Shown: positions 21,993 to 32,464 of the stretch, one piece after another
Numbering within the stretch: the stretch's first letter is position 1
Layout of the letters: every line of letters begins with the position of its first letter
Translations under genes and position numbers: made by a program
The notes under the pieces: generated by a model
The model's input: the letters and a program-made list of their open reading frames with translations, nothing else
What the model was told of the DNA's origin: nothing
Databases searched by the model: none
NCBI GenBank assembly: GCA_018287875.1
Contig: JAGVVL010000022.1
Location: 1,736,001 to 1,800,000 of the forward strand
Source of the DNA: Nigrospora sphaerica
Taxonomy: Eukaryota > Ascomycota > Sordariomycetes > Amphisphaeriales > Apiosporaceae
Length of the DNA: 64,000 nucleotides
Direction: 5' to 3'

Positions 21993-23940
21993 GACGTCGG
22001 TTGGGTTAAGGGCAGGCGCCCAGATCAGCAGGCCTGGCCATGGCCATTGCTAGACCTCCATGTCGGGTGCCGATGGCGTCTTAGGGTCTGGAGCATGGGA
22101 GCAGCATCGAGTGTAGCAAACAGATCCATGCCGTCCAAGTGCTGCGGTGTATAGTCGCATCCGCTTGCCGACTTTTCAATGCATACCTAGGTAGGCAAAA
22201 GAGACAGGGGCCCAGAGGTGCTCATAAGACTTATGGTGAATGTCAACCCCAGCTTCTTTGGTCTCCAAGGCGGCTTGCAAGGAGGCTGGAGCGGGGAAGC
22301 ATGAAGGAGGCGTGGCAAAGAGTACTAGTCAGCACCTCTAGCTCAAATCAATTTTATGATCCGCAGGTTTGATCAAGACAACTTGAAGTTACGAGGAAGC
22401 ATAATTGGCGAAGGCTCAACAACGCAAGCGCCATCATACAAGGCAGCTTCCTTCGTGTTGGTCCCTCAGCCGTCTCGCCAGCCAAGCCGGGCCTCCTGAT
22501 ATGCGCGTGAAGGCACCCTGTGGCGGAATGGCAGCTTCTATTAACCTGTTCTTGGGTCTTTGCGAGCATGCATCTGCGACATATGGAAGCTCCTCGCGCA
22601 AAAGAGGTGACTGTTGGGAAGCTCGAGTTTCATTGAGGAGCCACGAGCCGCACCATTACAGTCATCATGGACATGATAGCAGTTATAGAGGTCAGCGTAT
22701 CACTACACAACGGATCGCCGTGGAAATTTGGTGCTAACCAATACAACCCTGAAAACCCGCTCGCACCATGCAACCGCAAGTTGCAATGCCCAGCAGCCAG
22801 GAGGTCACCTCGTGAACGATCTTGGTAGACGTCTTCTACGTCGGGAAGAATGAGAACGGCGTGCCGTGACCATCAGGCTCGGGGGACGGGCCTTGCTATT
22901 CGGCTCGGTCGAGTGGCTGGAAGCCAAATTGAGTGGTGACATCTCTTTTTCACTTTGGCCGCTGGACGAATAACAGAAGTGGGCGTGGTATGCGAACACC
23001 AAGGATGCAACGGCGCTTCTCTGTGAATGTTGATGCCCCTGTTAGGGCACTCGATATCCAACCTCGGTGGGGGCTGACTTGGTTGATACAGGTTAGTTTT
23101 CTGGTCATTACGCGCTGAAAGAACGTCAAAACAAGGGGGTGCTTTTGTCGAGCATGTTGGTAGCTCTGCCGCAGGGAGGAGGTATGCTCTTGGGTGGACT
23201 TGGTACCATTTCTCATCGCGGTCTTGGTAATCGTGCCTTCAAAAAGGCAGCATCCAGAAACGAACTGTGACTTTCTTCCCACTCACCTTCAAAATTAATC
23301 GCGTATGTGAGGCTGAAGGTGCTTTTCAACCTGCGGGTGTTTAGTTGTAATGTCCCGGACCCGAAAGCGCCCGGTTCCGCTGGCTTCTCTCGGCCAATTT
23401 CAGCAAGGGCCTTTGGGGAAATCCACGTTATGTTTTCCCAATCCGGGAGGAAGATGATTTCGAGAAGCCAGGATTGAATGGCGATTGGCTTTGGGTCGGC
23501 TTGTTTGGGGGGGCTGCGCTACCACCCTTCACCGGACCCCCGGCCCAGGTTCTTGGGCGGCACGGCATGTAAGCTCGCACCAGATCTCTGGGCTGCAGGG
23601 CACAGGGCTGCTTACTGGCCACCCGGGTTTCAAGGGCCGTCAAAATAGCGGCGGGGGGTTTGTATGACAGAGAAGGATTGGTACGGGCGGCTGGCTCGGC
23701 GTAGTTGGGGGAGTCCGGATTCTTAGCGCGGACGGAGAGTACGAGCGCGGCGCTCTCGGGTGTGCGACGGGTGGCACATTCCGGACCCTCGACGGGGATC
23801 CATGAAACAACCGCTAAACGATGCGTCTGTCAGTTGTTTAAGTCAGGCCGCATATAAAGACCGTCAAGGGTCGCCATTGGGGGGTTTGTAGAATGTTGTA
23901 CTATCAGCAATTAGCCCTTGTTCCACCATAAGCAATCAAG
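21993..23940. other. Intergenic region, about 1.95 kb
   Basis: No gene recognised on either strand. Base composition is more balanced than in the flanking genes. The last few hundred bases should hold the scytalone dehydratase promoter. Nothing tRNA-like or repetitive was seen. Confidence 0.4.
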
Positions 23941-24608
23941 ATGGCCAACGGAAACATTACCTTTGAAGGTTGGTAGATAGACTGATAATACGGGAGAGGC
24001 GAGAGGCTGATTCGTGACAGATTACCTCGGTCTGACGACCTGCCTCGTCGACTGGGCCGACAGCTACGACAGCAAGGACTGGGACAGGCTGCGGACTTGC
24101 ATTGCACCAACTCTGCGTGTAAGCCTTGCCTTAGCCATGAAAAAGTAGCATTGGGAAGCACCACTGACGCAGACGGCAGATCGACTACCGGTCGTTCCTC
24201 GACAAGCTGTGGGAGGCTATGCCGGCCGAGGAGTTCATCGGCATGATCTCGAGCAAGGACGTGCTGGGCGACCCGCTGCTGATGACGCAGCACTTCATCG
24301 GCGGAACCAAGTGGGAGAAGGTCAGCGATGACGAGGTCATCGGCACGCACCAGTTGCGCGTGCCGCACCAGCGCTTCACCGACGAGACGCGCACCAAGGT
24401 CGCCGTCAAGGGCCACGCCCACAGCACCAACGTCCATTGGTACAAGAAGGTCAACGGCGTCTGGAAGTTCGCCGGCCTCAACCCCGAGATTCGCTGGGGC
24501 GAGTACGACTTCGACAAGGTCTTCGAGAGTGGCCGTGACGCCTTTGGCGAGGAGACCCAGACCGGCGACAGCAAAGTCAAGGCGCGCGCCTCCGTTGCGG
24601 CTGTTTAA
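23941..24608 (+). CDS. SCD1: Scytalone dehydratase
   Basis: Dehydrates scytalone and vermelone in the DHN-melanin pathway. 184 aa from three exons: 23941-23968, 24021-24118 and 24180-24608; introns are 52 and 61 bp. Landmark residues of the Magnaporthe enzyme fold are all present: Tyr/Asp in [13 protein letters not shown], His in QHFIGGTKW, and the second catalytic His region in [13 protein letters not shown] followed by [12 protein letters not shown]. Length is slightly above the usual 172 aa. No polyketide synthase, naphthol reductase or melanin regulator lies in the window, so the gene stands alone here. Scattered melanin genes are common in related fungi. Confidence 0.95.
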
Positions 24609-25522
24609 GTGCCGGGTCAGGAGCTGTACGAAAGGGCAATTAGCAGGGAAGAAACATGAATAAACCGGATGATTTTCAGCTAGGCCACCCATCCGAAGTA
24701 CTCGGTGACAATATCTCTTGGCCTGGAGCAGCAAGACTTGCTTCTTTAGCCAAGTGCGGTAAGACGAACCAATGGACGTTTATTAGATGGAGATCTATCT
24801 ATACTGCCGAATTCAAAGTGCCTAACCACTGAAAACATCCGACAACGGCTGTGAAATCTTCGATGCGAACATAGATATGTAGAGAAACCATGCGACGTGC
24901 CGATACGTCATACCACTTCCGTGGTATTGCATTCCCCCCAAGACTTGCCCAAGAGTGGTCTTCTCTCTTTGCCTTTCCTCTCGATTATTCAGGCAAGGAC
25001 AAAACTACCGCCAAAGTCGAATTCTCAACCCAATCCTCCCTGGTTATTGGTATGCCATGAATGTATTTAACATTCTCAAGGACTTAAACCATGCCCGAAA
25101 TGCAACATTCAGCTAAAATCGAAATTTCTACCCAGACACCTCCGTCGCCATCATCGCCATTGCCAGTGATGGTTTTCCAGTTGTAGATGGCAGGCACCAC
25201 CCTAAACACCAATTCAGGCACTATCTCCTCCCCTCTTTCCTGTCCCTTCTTTCCTGTTCCCTCTTTCCTCCTTTGCCGTTCCATCGACGTTCCTTACATT
25301 TCAGGCATTCTAAAAAAAGGCTGCCCTTTCTAAACCAGCTTAACCAAGATTTTCTTCTACTCCGCCAGTCGTCACAGAGTAGGCTGCTTTTCTCCCACCT
25401 TCTCCTCTGCCATCTCCTCCTTGTGCCCTCCTTTTCTGTACGCACCAGTTCCTCTTCCTCGCAGCCCGTCCTTGAAATCAAACTGTTGCATCTGTTGGTG
25501 CCATCGTCTCGCCCCGGCCAAG
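24609..25522. other. Intergenic region between SCD1 and the DUF7918 gene
   Basis: About 0.9 kb, moderately AT-rich at 24660-25120 and pyrimidine-rich at 25215-25450. It probably holds the SCD1 3' UTR and the downstream promoter. No gene seen. Confidence 0.45.
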
Positions 25523-26786
25523 ATGGCAATTCTCCCGGCTGTGCCCGGTCTCGAAGTGACCGTGCAAGTAGATGACTTCAACCTCAGGGAGTACGAGGAC
25601 CCCCACGAGTCCAGGCGTCGCCAAACGGTAGTCCACGACCCAGCTCGTCGCCACTTCATGGGCAGACCTATCCATGGGCCTTTCGGAAACGACGACAACA
25701 CACCACGTGTAACGAAGTACATCGAATCACAGACGGGTCGGTATTTCTCGGTGTGCCTCTTGAAGGAAGATTACTTCCACCATTTCACCCACCACATCGC
25801 ATTTCGGATACACATTGACGGTATTAAGCGCGCGTTCGTTCATGAGCCGATCTCGATGCTGGGTGGCGAATGGGGACAACGTGTCGAATACGCCACCCAG
25901 CGAACGGAGGAGGGCAGAATCACGTACCGCTTCCGGTTCTCGGATCTTCAAATCCGTATTGTGGCCCCTCATTGCATGAACCTCGTCGCTATTGCTAATC
26001 CCCTCGCAGTTCCGACGGACGAATTCAGCATGGAAGAGGTGGAAGAACACAAAATACGCGCGGCTGAGCTCGGGACCATCAAAGTCTCGGTTTACGACAT
26101 GGATGAGCCTATATATGCCATGCCTGGCCGGAGTCCTCCTGCCAGAGACTTGGAATACGAAATCCAGCAAAACGAATTGGCGGAAAAGGCGCTCAAGGGA
26201 CGGGCATTAACTCACTCCATGTGGTGCGTGTATGCTTTTGTTGTATTATAATGGCTCGGGAACTGCTAACGACTTGTCATTCAGCCTCTCGGATCCCGTT
26301 ATGGTCAAGGATTGGAGCCAATTCAAAGAGAAGCGGAACCTGGTCAAGAAGAGCCTTTGGTCCGATCCCCGCAAGCGGCCTTTCGCCGTTTATGAGTTCC
26401 GTTACCGATCAATGGGTATGTCAGTTACGTTGGGACGGAAAGAAGCATGTGCCAAGATACTTGCTGACATGGAAACAGAGGGTCTGATACAGGAGGCCAT
26501 AGTATCCCGCATCGACAACACGACGGCCACGGCAATTCGCAACTACGCCGTGGACCTCGAGCCCACACATGTAAGACAGACAAAGCTCCTATCTTCCACA
26601 TTGGCATCACTGAAGGCGTCGTGACAGGCAAGAGATCGAAGGTGCGCACCGCAGAACAACAGAAGAAAGAGAGGAGCTTCCCCCGAAGCACGAGACGAGC
26701 CTCGAAAGCGACCGCGCCCCGAGCGCGTGATTGAGGTCATTGACCTTACCGCAGATGAGGAAGACGATGATATGATGATTTATTGA
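25523..26786 (+). CDS. DUF7918-type fungal protein with C-terminal SUMO-interaction-like motif
   Basis: 360 aa from four exons: 25523-26223, 26285-26415, 26479-26570 and 26628-26786. All frames join. The N-terminus MAILPAVPGLEVTVQVDDF, the KYIESQTGRYFSVCL segment and LSDPVMVKDW are hallmarks of a large fungal family annotated as DUF7918 or hypothetical, with no known biochemical role. After residue 308 the chain becomes Arg/Pro-rich and basic (RRKRGASPEARDEPRKRPRP), which looks like a nuclear localisation signal. It then ends in ERVIEVIDLTADEEDDD, a classic hydrophobic core plus acidic patch as in SUMO-interacting motifs. Start is the first in-frame ATG. Nuclear, SUMO-linked function is inference. 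Confidence 0.82.
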
Positions 26787-27493
26787 GCTCGAAGCCTTTG
26801 TAAATGATGTCGTAATCTCATGACGCGATGCCTGTCAGTTGACGGTTGCTGGTAATGTTTGCGGTGCGGCTTGCACATGGAACGGGGGATGGAGTATGGT
26901 ATGCACCGAAGGATCCCTGCATGCTACTTTGCTGCACGACTAGCATATCGCTTTCGAAGATGTCGCTGGAACGATGAAAGTATTACGCATGCTATTTCCC
27001 TATCTATCACCAGCAGGCTGGAGGGGAAGATGACTTAGTGCAGGGTCAGCCCATGACTAATTGTAGCATCTGGGTACGGGGGCGCACTATTGGGAGAGCG
27101 ATAAGGGTCGTCCAGCAGTACTAGTTCAACGCTGGCGGGCTCTCCCTGGTGGGGAAAGATTAGCCCCGAATACCCTGCCCCCCCCCCGTTTAACGGCTGT
27201 CAGGCCGGACGAAATCGATCCCATCACACTGGGGCGTGGAGTCGACGATGCTTTGAAGGGCATTTAGGAGATAAGGGTCGAACTGACTTTCCACATAGAT
27301 CCTCACACGCCTCACAGGGGTGTCTCAACGTCCAGTTTTCCTCGGCCAACTCCGAAGCGAGACGGCGGCGGTTGGCGCCGGTGGCGTACATGGCACGCAA
27401 CATAAAAGCCCACGACCTCGCTTTCACCAGCAGCGATATACTTACGAAGATCCAGTCCGAACAGCGGAACCGACCTCGCCAACGCCGCCCAAC
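26787..27493. other. xanA promoter region
   Basis: No coding sequence supported. It contains two identical GATAAGGGTCG elements (listed separately), a CGG-N6-CCG match at 27369-27380, and an ATAAAAG sequence near 27402, about 90 bp before the xanA ATG. A C11 run lies at about 27179-27189. Confidence 0.5.
27100..27280 (+). promoter_or_regulatory. Paired GATA-factor-like sites upstream of xanA
   Basis: The 11-mer GATAAGGGTCG occurs at 27100-27110 and again at 27270-27280. GATAAG matches the HGATAR core bound by AreA/NIT2-type nitrogen regulators, which are known to control purine-catabolism genes in Aspergillus. A CGG-TTGGCG-CCG sequence at 27369-27380 resembles the CGG-N6-CCG site of the purine regulator UaY, though it is embedded in GC-rich DNA. 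Regulation is inferred only. Confidence 0.45.
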
Positions 27494-28844
27494 ATGACGT
27501 CTTCCAAGATCACCGTGGAGCCATTTGTTGTTCCCGAGTCCTCGCAAGTTGACTTCGGGGCCACCGTCTCGAATGTGGACTTCGAACATCTCACTGGTAA
27601 GTATTTGGACGAGTGAAGTGACTCGCAACGTGAACAAGCCCAGGACGGCATGGCAAACAATGGGAGAATACCCGTCGAATCGGTAACCTCCTCGGTAAGC
27701 GACAGCCCGCACACACGTCAAGCCCCGTGGGGTTTCCCGGCCAACGGCTGACGGTGCCACCACAGACGCCGACTTCGAGGTGATCCGCAAGGCCTTCTAC
27801 ACGCACCAGGTGCTCGTGTTCCCGGGCCAGAGCGGGCTGTCGGCGCGGGCGCAGTACGAGCTTACACAGCGGTTCGACCCGGCGGCGACGGGGGCGTACG
27901 GGCACGGGACGACGCTCGACAGCAAGCGCAGCGTCCTGCACCCGGATCTCCGGACGATCCCGCACCAGCCGCAGGTGCAGGTCATCGGGCACGGGCAGAT
28001 CGACGCGTACGAGGGCCTGCGCGACCTGCGGCTGCGACACCCGCACCACCGCACCTTTCACGCGACGGCGGTGCCGGCGGCCGAGGACCGTGACTTCACG
28101 CGCTTCTACCGCTGGCACATTGACGCGGCGCTCTACGACCTCGCGCCGCCCGTTGCCACGACGCTGCTCGCCGTCCGCGTGCCGGCCGGCCGCCGCCAGA
28201 CGTGCCGCTACGACGACGGCTCGGGCGACACGCTCGACGTACCGCTGGGCACCACGGCCTTTGTCAGCGGCGAGGCCATGTACGCGGGCCTGTCGGCGGC
28301 GGACCAGGCTTGGGCGCGCACGACACGAGTCGAATACGCGCCGCACCCGTACGTCTGGATGTCGGGGGCGCGGGCGCGGCCCGACGGCCTTGGGCTCGTG
28401 TCGGAGGGCCGCGAGACGCCGCTCTCGGCGCTGCCGCCCTTTGACGCCGCCAAGGTGCAGGTGCTGCCGCTGTGCTGGCGCAACCCCACCACGGGCCGGC
28501 TGGCCCTGCAGGCGCACCCGGCGGCGGCGCGCCGCCTCCACCTTGCCGACGGCACCGTCGTCGACGACCTCGCCGAGGTGCGCGCCGCCCTCCACCGCCT
28601 GCAGCGGCCCGGCATCGCGCCCGCGCGCGTCTACGCCCACGACTGGCGCGAGGGCGACCTCGTCCTCTTCCACAACCGAGGCGTCCTGCACTCGGTCGTC
28701 GGCGCCTTTGCCGATGACGAGGTCCGCCTTTTTCGCCAGTGCAACCTCGCCGCGAGCCATCTGCCCGAGGGGCCCCTGGAGCAGGAGGTGGCCGATGCTG
28801 CGCCACCGCCGGCGGTGGCGGTGGCGGTGTCAGTGGCGGCGTGA
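27494..28844 (+). CDS. xanA: Alpha-ketoglutarate-dependent xanthine dioxygenase XanA
   Basis: Converts xanthine to uric acid using Fe(II), O2 and 2-oxoglutarate, a fungal alternative to molybdopterin xanthine dehydrogenase. 393 aa from two exons (27494-27596 and 27766-28844; intron 169 bp). TauD/TfdA fold: the iron-binding facial triad is His152 and Asp154 in YRWHIDAALYD and His343 in NRGVLHSVVG, matching the spacing known for Aspergillus XanA. Family-diagnostic stretches include RVEYAPHPYVWMSGAR, PLCWRNPTTGRLALQ, RVYAHDWREGDLVLFHNRG and VRLFRQCNLAASHLPEG. A short Ala/Pro/Val tail is the only non-conserved part. It gives growth on purines as nitrogen source. The upstream GATA motifs fit nitrogen control. 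Confidence 0.95.
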
Positions 28845-29521
28845 GCGGGCGAGTGTTTATGGGTATGTTGTGCTTGATCTGATGAAGGAAGGGCGTGATG
28901 CTCTGATCGTGTATGGTGGCTCGGTTCTGGATGCAAACGAGAGCAGGCGAGGATGGAACTCGCCCGGTAGATGCTTCGTGGCCGGGACTAGTACCTTTTC
29001 TGACTCGCCGCGAAGATGAAGATGTGACAAATGAAAAAACAGGGGTTACGTCGGTAAAATGGATGGCTGCGAAGTGATGTCTATCCTTGGGGTAAATAAA
29101 TGCCGGGAAAGGGGGCATGGTGGTGACATGAGTACCACGTGTGTATGCTGCTTTCCTTGCTTAACCCGAATAATCAGGGGCTCACGCACAGGCAAAGACG
29201 TGGATGCTTGAATGCCACATGTCGTCACACAACAGGGAATCCCGGCAGCAAATACAACCACACACAAACACACACACACACACATGAGGGTAGCAATGCA
29301 ATCTAGACACCTACGCAGACAAGCCCGACCTCCCCCCAGCATACGCACCCGCGACAACCCGGCTATGCTGAACCATGAAACCCGGATCATCACCATGCCC
29401 TCCTCATTAGTATGAACCGAGCCTCCGCAAGACCGTGCTGTCGTCCAATTACAATGCTCCGTCGCATACGCCGGGAAGATGCCCAGAACGGTAGGAAAAA
29501 GGGGGCAAGGGGGACAGCCCA
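28845..29521. other. Convergent 3' region of xanA and pff1
   Basis: Shared 3' flank of two facing genes. Contains a CA microsatellite at 29259-29284. No gene is supported; a minus-strand frame reading through the repeat is low-complexity. Confidence 0.5.
29259..29284. repeat. (CA)n microsatellite
   Basis: About 26 bp of CA repeats with one CAAA interruption, in non-coding sequence downstream of xanA. Confidence 0.8.
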
Positions 29522-32464
29522 TCACACCTTGAACGACTTGGACCCCTCCACCAGTCCGTCGCCATACTTGCTGACAGCGGACCAGCTAGGCGCAAACCGG
29601 CGGACCTCCTCGAGAGCGGGAATCGTGGTAAAGCCATCTTGCTCGTTCCACAAACAGACAACCCTACCATCCATGCCGCCCTCGCCGTTCCATGCGAACG
29701 ACACCTTCCATACATTATCCCAGTTGCGACTCCAGAGCCTGAGCTCGGTGGTGCCGGCGTCGCCCACCTTGGTGAAGTGAGGGTCCACGTCCGAACCCTC
29801 GACATTGACGTCTGAGGCCACCCGGTCAAAGTAAATCCGACAGGACCGTGTGTTCTTGCCGCTGACCGTAATGGACGCCTCGTTGGCGTGCTTGCCTCGT
29901 GTGGCCTTGGAAGTGAGCCAGTGTGCATAGGACTTCTCGGGTGGCAGCGTTCCGTTCGTGGGGACCACGTGCGGAGCTATACCTTCCCATGAGTATTCAA
30001 TGAGCCCCCCTCGCCCCGTGCTGGGCTTTTGGTCTATCACCTTACCGGTGGCGCTGGGAAGACTGCCCACGACATCGTCCATAAAGGATGACCCCACCCC
30101 CGTCAGCGCCACACGGTTGATGCCAGTGTCCAGGTCGACTCTTTGGACGAAAAAGACTTTCAATCTGCTGGTTTCGGAGAAGGGGAAAGCAACCAGGTTG
30201 TAGATAAGCGTTGCGACAAATACGAGGAGCAGTACCGTAGGGACATGGAACGTGTGGCGGTGTAGGAAGGGTGTGACGGGAGCAAAGGCCATGATCGTTA
30301 ACGCAACCACAATTAGGTAGACGAGCAGCGGGGAGTTGCCATCTGCTAGCGTCTGGCTCATGGCCGCAGTACTAAGCAGGCCGATCTGTCCGAGGACGAT
30401 CATGGTGATGGGGCCCAGGATGAGAAACTGGAATACCCACACCCAATCGGGGAGATGTTGGCTCCACGGCTGCTCTTCCCCAAAGACCGACTGCGATCCG
30501 ATAGACCGCTCCGGAATGCCGAGGTTGCTTCCCGTGTCGGCCACGCTCGAGCGGTGGTACCGCGCAAATGTCGTTTTGTTGCTTCGCAGGAGGGACGTGG
30601 ACTCGGTGGCCTCCTCATCCCCTTCGTTGTCTTCGTTATCCGTCCCCGTACCCCGCGATATGGCGCTGGAGACGGGCCGCGACGGCGCCGGGCTTGCCGT
30701 CGTCGTGGGCCGTTGCGCCGCAGCCGCCTCGAAACTTTGCTCCTCGGCGTAGTTCCTCTTGGTGGGCAGGCCGCATAACTCCATGAAGCCGAGGAACGTT
30801 GCGACGGATACGGCGAGGAAGTACCACACAATGGGGTAGCCAAACGCGTACTGGTAGCGCTCTTCGTATACAGTTTCGACCACGAGCAAAATCCAGACAA
30901 CAAGAAAGAGCCACAGGAGAGCGTAGTGCCGGTTGAGAGCCGTGGGCCGAACAAAGTTGGTGGCGCGAGATAAGAACCACATGCAATAGAGCCAGGCGGC
31001 GCACATCATGGCCCATACCGTGTAGGGACTGCTGTAGACGATGAAAGGATTCAACTTCGTTAACATGTAGGCCAGGGCGACAAGGATGGCGCTGGAGACG
31101 GCGAAGATGGTGGGGTACCGCAGGATGCCCCGAAGGGAATGCAGCGAAATACTCTGGTCATAATCCGAGTCGGGGTGCGGCGGTAGGCAATGGCTAAAAA
31201 GGTAAAACTTGTCGCAGTGACTGAGGAGGGCGCCTGTGATGATCAGAGCGAGGGGGGCCACAACCAGCAGGGTGACGGACACGGCGAAGAGCGAGTGCAG
31301 CTCAAAACTGACAAAGGTGCTGCCGAACAGGTCGAACCATACGGCCGCGCTTCCATCGCCGCTGGGCGCCATATTCTTTCCCGCGGCAGCGCCCTCGAAC
31401 GTCGAGCCTGTGTCGGACGTCAGGGACTCCATGGTACTCACGGCCGCCGAGAGCATGTGCCACACGGAATTGGGACTCGTGTGTCGCGCGTCATCGTCGT
31501 TGGTATGGTAGCGTGAACGAGGCTCCATAAACGCGACATCCAAGCCGCGCATGCCAAAGTTGTCGTTGAAGACCACATAGTCGGTTTGGCTGCGGATGGC
31601 GCCGGCTTTGAAGGCATCGCCACTGACGATGGTGCCAAAGGGGTGCGGAACATTCTTGTACGCGTTAGCCGCCTGGAGGTCAGTGGCGCGGAAGAGCGTC
31701 GCCCGGCCGCCGGCGCCGGCGCCCTCGAGGTTGAGAAATACACGAGGAAAGATGGAGGCGGGGTGGCGACCAAAGGCCCTCGCGCCGTTGAGGTAATCCT
31801 CTTCTCCATTGTTGAAAAGGGCGAGGAAGCCCTTGCTGGGCTGGTGGCCCTCGGAAGTGAAATGCTGGATGAGCTGCAGCAAGGTAATGACACCCACGCC
31901 GTCGTCGGTGGCACCATGGCCGGTTGATACACTGTCGTAGTGAGCATTGACCAGCACACCGCCCTCGGTGAGACGGGCGGGGGGGTTCCACCAAGCACCA
32001 GGCTGATCCGTCAAGCCGCGGACGTAAACAATGATGTTGGTGCCCTCAAAGTAAGTGCTGACGCTGGGGGCGGTCGAGACAACACCGCTGGCGGCAGAGA
32101 AGGTCAGGTTCGAGGTCATGTCATTGAAGACGACCACGGGGGCATCGGCAGGGGTCGCCTTGGTGTTTGCGGCTCCCGCCACGGCGTACGGGACGTCATT
32201 GGCCTTGAGGATCTCATCAATGCGCAGCAGCAACCAATCGCGGACGGCGTCGTTGTGGCGGCTGTTGTAGGGATGGAAACCGTTGCTGAGCTCCTTGAGG
32301 TCCAGCCAGGCTTCCGACATGTTGACGCCGGCATAGGGCGTCACCGACGGCGGCGGCGGTACCGTCGTCTGCACGACCAGGAGGGGCACCAGGACGGCCA
32401 CATAGATTAGGGTGGTGATGATGGTGACCGGCAGCGGCCGAAAGGCGAGCGGGTTGGCCACCAT
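29522..32464 (-). CDS. PFF1: Vacuolar membrane M28-family metalloprotease Pff1
   Basis: Single-exon gene, 980 aa, the usual size for fungal vacuolar membrane proteases (yeast Pff1). A first membrane helix lies at about residues 11-31. A luminal M28 peptidase domain follows, with zinc ligands visible as His175 in NAHYDS and Asp187 in GATDDGVG, catalytic Glu221-Glu222 in FNNGEEDY, and HTSPNSVWHM near the domain end. Then come about eight membrane segments (for example LHSLFAVSVTLLVVAPLALI), a Ser/Thr/acidic cytosolic linker around residues 590-640, and a C-terminal luminal domain. Substrate unknown; yeast Pff1 sits in the vacuole membrane. The next gene on the same strand is also a vacuolar-type membrane protein. 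Confidence 0.93.
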   Translation of the reverse strand: MVANPLAFRPLPVTIITTLIYVAVLVPLLVVQTTVPPPPSVTPYAGVNMSEAWLDLKELSNGFHPYNSRHNDAVRDWLLLRIDEILKANDVPYAVAGAANTKATPADAPVVVFNDMTSNLTFSAASGVVSTAPSVSTYFEGTNIIVYVRGLTDQPGAWWNPPARLTEGGVLVNAHYDSVSTGHGATDDGVGVITLLQLIQHFTSEGHQPSKGFLALFNNGEEDYLNGARAFGRHPASIFPRVFLNLEGAGAGGRATLFRATDLQAANAYKNVPHPFGTIVSGDAFKAGAIRSQTDYVVFNDNFGMRGLDVAFMEPRSRYHTNDDDARHTSPNSVWHMLSAAVSTMESLTSDTGSTFEGAAAGKNMAPSGDGSAAVWFDLFGSTFVSFELHSLFAVSVTLLVVAPLALIITGALLSHCDKFYLFSHCLPPHPDSDYDQSISLHSLRGILRYPTIFAVSSAILVALAYMLTKLNPFIVYSSPYTVWAMMCAAWLYCMWFLSRATNFVRPTALNRHYALLWLFLVVWILLVVETVYEERYQYAFGYPIVWYFLAVSVATFLGFMELCGLPTKRNYAEEQSFEAAAAQRPTTTASPAPSRPVSSAISRGTGTDNEDNEGDEEATESTSLLRSNKTTFARYHRSSVADTGSNLGIPERSIGSQSVFGEEQPWSQHLPDWVWVFQFLILGPITMIVLGQIGLLSTAAMSQTLADGNSPLLVYLIVVALTIMAFAPVTPFLHRHTFHVPTVLLLVFVATLIYNLVAFPFSETSRLKVFFVQRVDLDTGINRVALTGVGSSFMDDVVGSLPSATGKVIDQKPSTGRGGLIEYSWEGIAPHVVPTNGTLPPEKSYAHWLTSKATRGKHANEASITVSGKNTRSCRIYFDRVASDVNVEGSDVDPHFTKVGDAGTTELRLWSRNWDNVWKVSFAWNGEGGMDGRVVCLWNEQDGFTTIPALEEVRRFAPSWSAVSKYGDGLVEGSKSFKV

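Noticed and set aside
27591..28760. Minus-strand open frame of 389 codons over xanA
   Set aside because: Arg/Val-rich shadow of a strongly conserved dioxygenase on the plus strand.
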